NCBI RefSeq assembly: GCF_000739015.1
Contig: NZ_JPUG01000078.1
Coordinates: 186,001-250,000 of the forward strand
Origin: Microvirga sp. BSC39
Lineage (GTDB): Bacteria > Pseudomonadota > Alphaproteobacteria > Rhizobiales > Beijerinckiaceae
Reading direction: 5' to 3'
Length of the DNA stretch: 64,000 nt
Each line of letters opens with the position of its first letter. Position 1 is the first letter of the stretch. Under the pieces are notes generated by a model. It was not told the DNA's origin, searched no databases, and saw only the letters and a list, made by a program, of their open reading frames with translations. Positions 63,823-64,000 of this stretch are shown one piece after another. Position numbers and translations under genes: made by a program.

Positions 63823-64000
63823 TTATTCGCTTTGACCACCGATCCAAGTCTGCCGCACCTGCAGGCTTTCGTCGAGAAGGACGAGGTCGGCCCGATAGCC
63901 CGGCGCGATGCGGCCGAGTTCATGATCGAGCCGCAGGAAACGCGCCGGCGCAAGCGATGCCATGCGCAGCACATCCGGCAGGGCAAGGCCCAGACGCTCG
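63823..64000 (-). CDS. nagA: N-acetylglucosamine-6-phosphate deacetylase, 3' end
   Basis: The last 58 codons of a minus-strand gene that enters from the right edge; the stop is TAA at 63823-63825. The visible sequence (LALPDVLRMASLAPARFLRLD, then GRIAPGYRADLVLLDESL and TWIGG) is the conserved C-terminal end of NagA. The enzyme converts GlcNAc-6-P to GlcN-6-P and acetate, the step after MurQ and the GlcNAc kinase. Most of the gene is outside the window, so the catalytic residues cannot be checked. Confidence 0.88.
   Translation of the reverse strand, partial: ERLGLALPDVLRMASLAPARFLRLDHELGRIAPGYRADLVLLDESLQVRQTWIGGQSE

Overview
This window reads as chromosome of a high-GC alphaproteobacterium in the order Hyphomicrobiales (Rhizobiales), most likely Methylobacteriaceae and Microvirga-like. 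The evidence is the set of protein families (PHB genes phaA/phaB with phaR, an L32 of alphaproteobacterial type, SecA with a zinc-binding tail, HWE histidine kinase, Kup, an alphaproteobacterial CheY/CheZ pair) and palindromic repeats of a kind I associate with this order. The genus is inference. No rRNA, tRNA, CRISPR array, prophage or insertion sequence is visible.

Layout. 1-0.65 kb: two secreted, Gly-rich proteins built on a five-residue xGGxA repeat, the first cut by the window edge. 0.67-12.8 kb: housekeeping (argJ, a parvulin foldase, secA, an ABC-F ATPase, cheY/cheZ, an L,D-transpeptidase, accA, a methyltransferase). 12.9-18.4 kb: a glyoxalase II-type hydrolase, a GNAT enzyme, a DMT permease, then the PHB genes phaB-phaA and divergent phaR. 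18.4-31.7 kb: a doubly degenerate GGDEF-EAL protein, rpmF, mtgA, ispA, an RsbQ-like hydrolase overlapping a PAS hybrid histidine kinase, kup, ispG, a Zur-like repressor, a methyltransferase and a glycosyltransferase. 31.8-38.4 kb: SemiSWEET, topoisomerase IB, a metallo-beta-lactamase fold enzyme, and a CioAB-type bd oxidase operon ending in a 46-residue membrane protein. 38.4-41.9 kb: an AT-rich 406-bp leader and a two-gene type I secretion exporter.

42.1-48.0 kb is a trehalose/glucose module: a membrane-anchored trehalose-6-phosphate synthase, its phosphatase, a GH15 hydrolase and glucokinase. Together they could make trehalose, split it or another alpha-glucoside, and return the glucose to glycolysis. 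48.0-54.7 kb holds a succinylglutamate desuccinylase/aspartoacylase relative, prfC, an HWE kinase, a PfkB kinase and a Crp/Fnr regulator. Between the first two of these lies a candidate 24-codon gene on the minus strand with an ideal Shine-Dalgarno.

54.7-64.0 kb is a cell-wall recycling locus. A GlcNAc kinase-like protein, MurQ, a beta-lactamase-fold hydrolase and AnmK lie on the minus strand. A divergent peptide-type ABC importer (binding protein and two permeases, no ATPase) overlaps a GNAT gene. On the far side are an oxidoreductase and the 3' end of nagA. Two similar operator-like sequences, upstream of murQ and between anmK and the importer, suggest one regulator controls the locus. The reconstructed route is anhydroMurNAc to MurNAc-6-P (AnmK), to GlcNAc-6-P (MurQ), to GlcN-6-P (NagA), with free GlcNAc entering through the kinase.

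Observations I rate highest: the RsbQ/RsbP-like sensing pair rewired to a histidine kinase, the sensor-like membrane fusion of trehalose-6-phosphate synthase, the recycling locus with its shared operator, and the short minus-strand gene at 49.2 kb.
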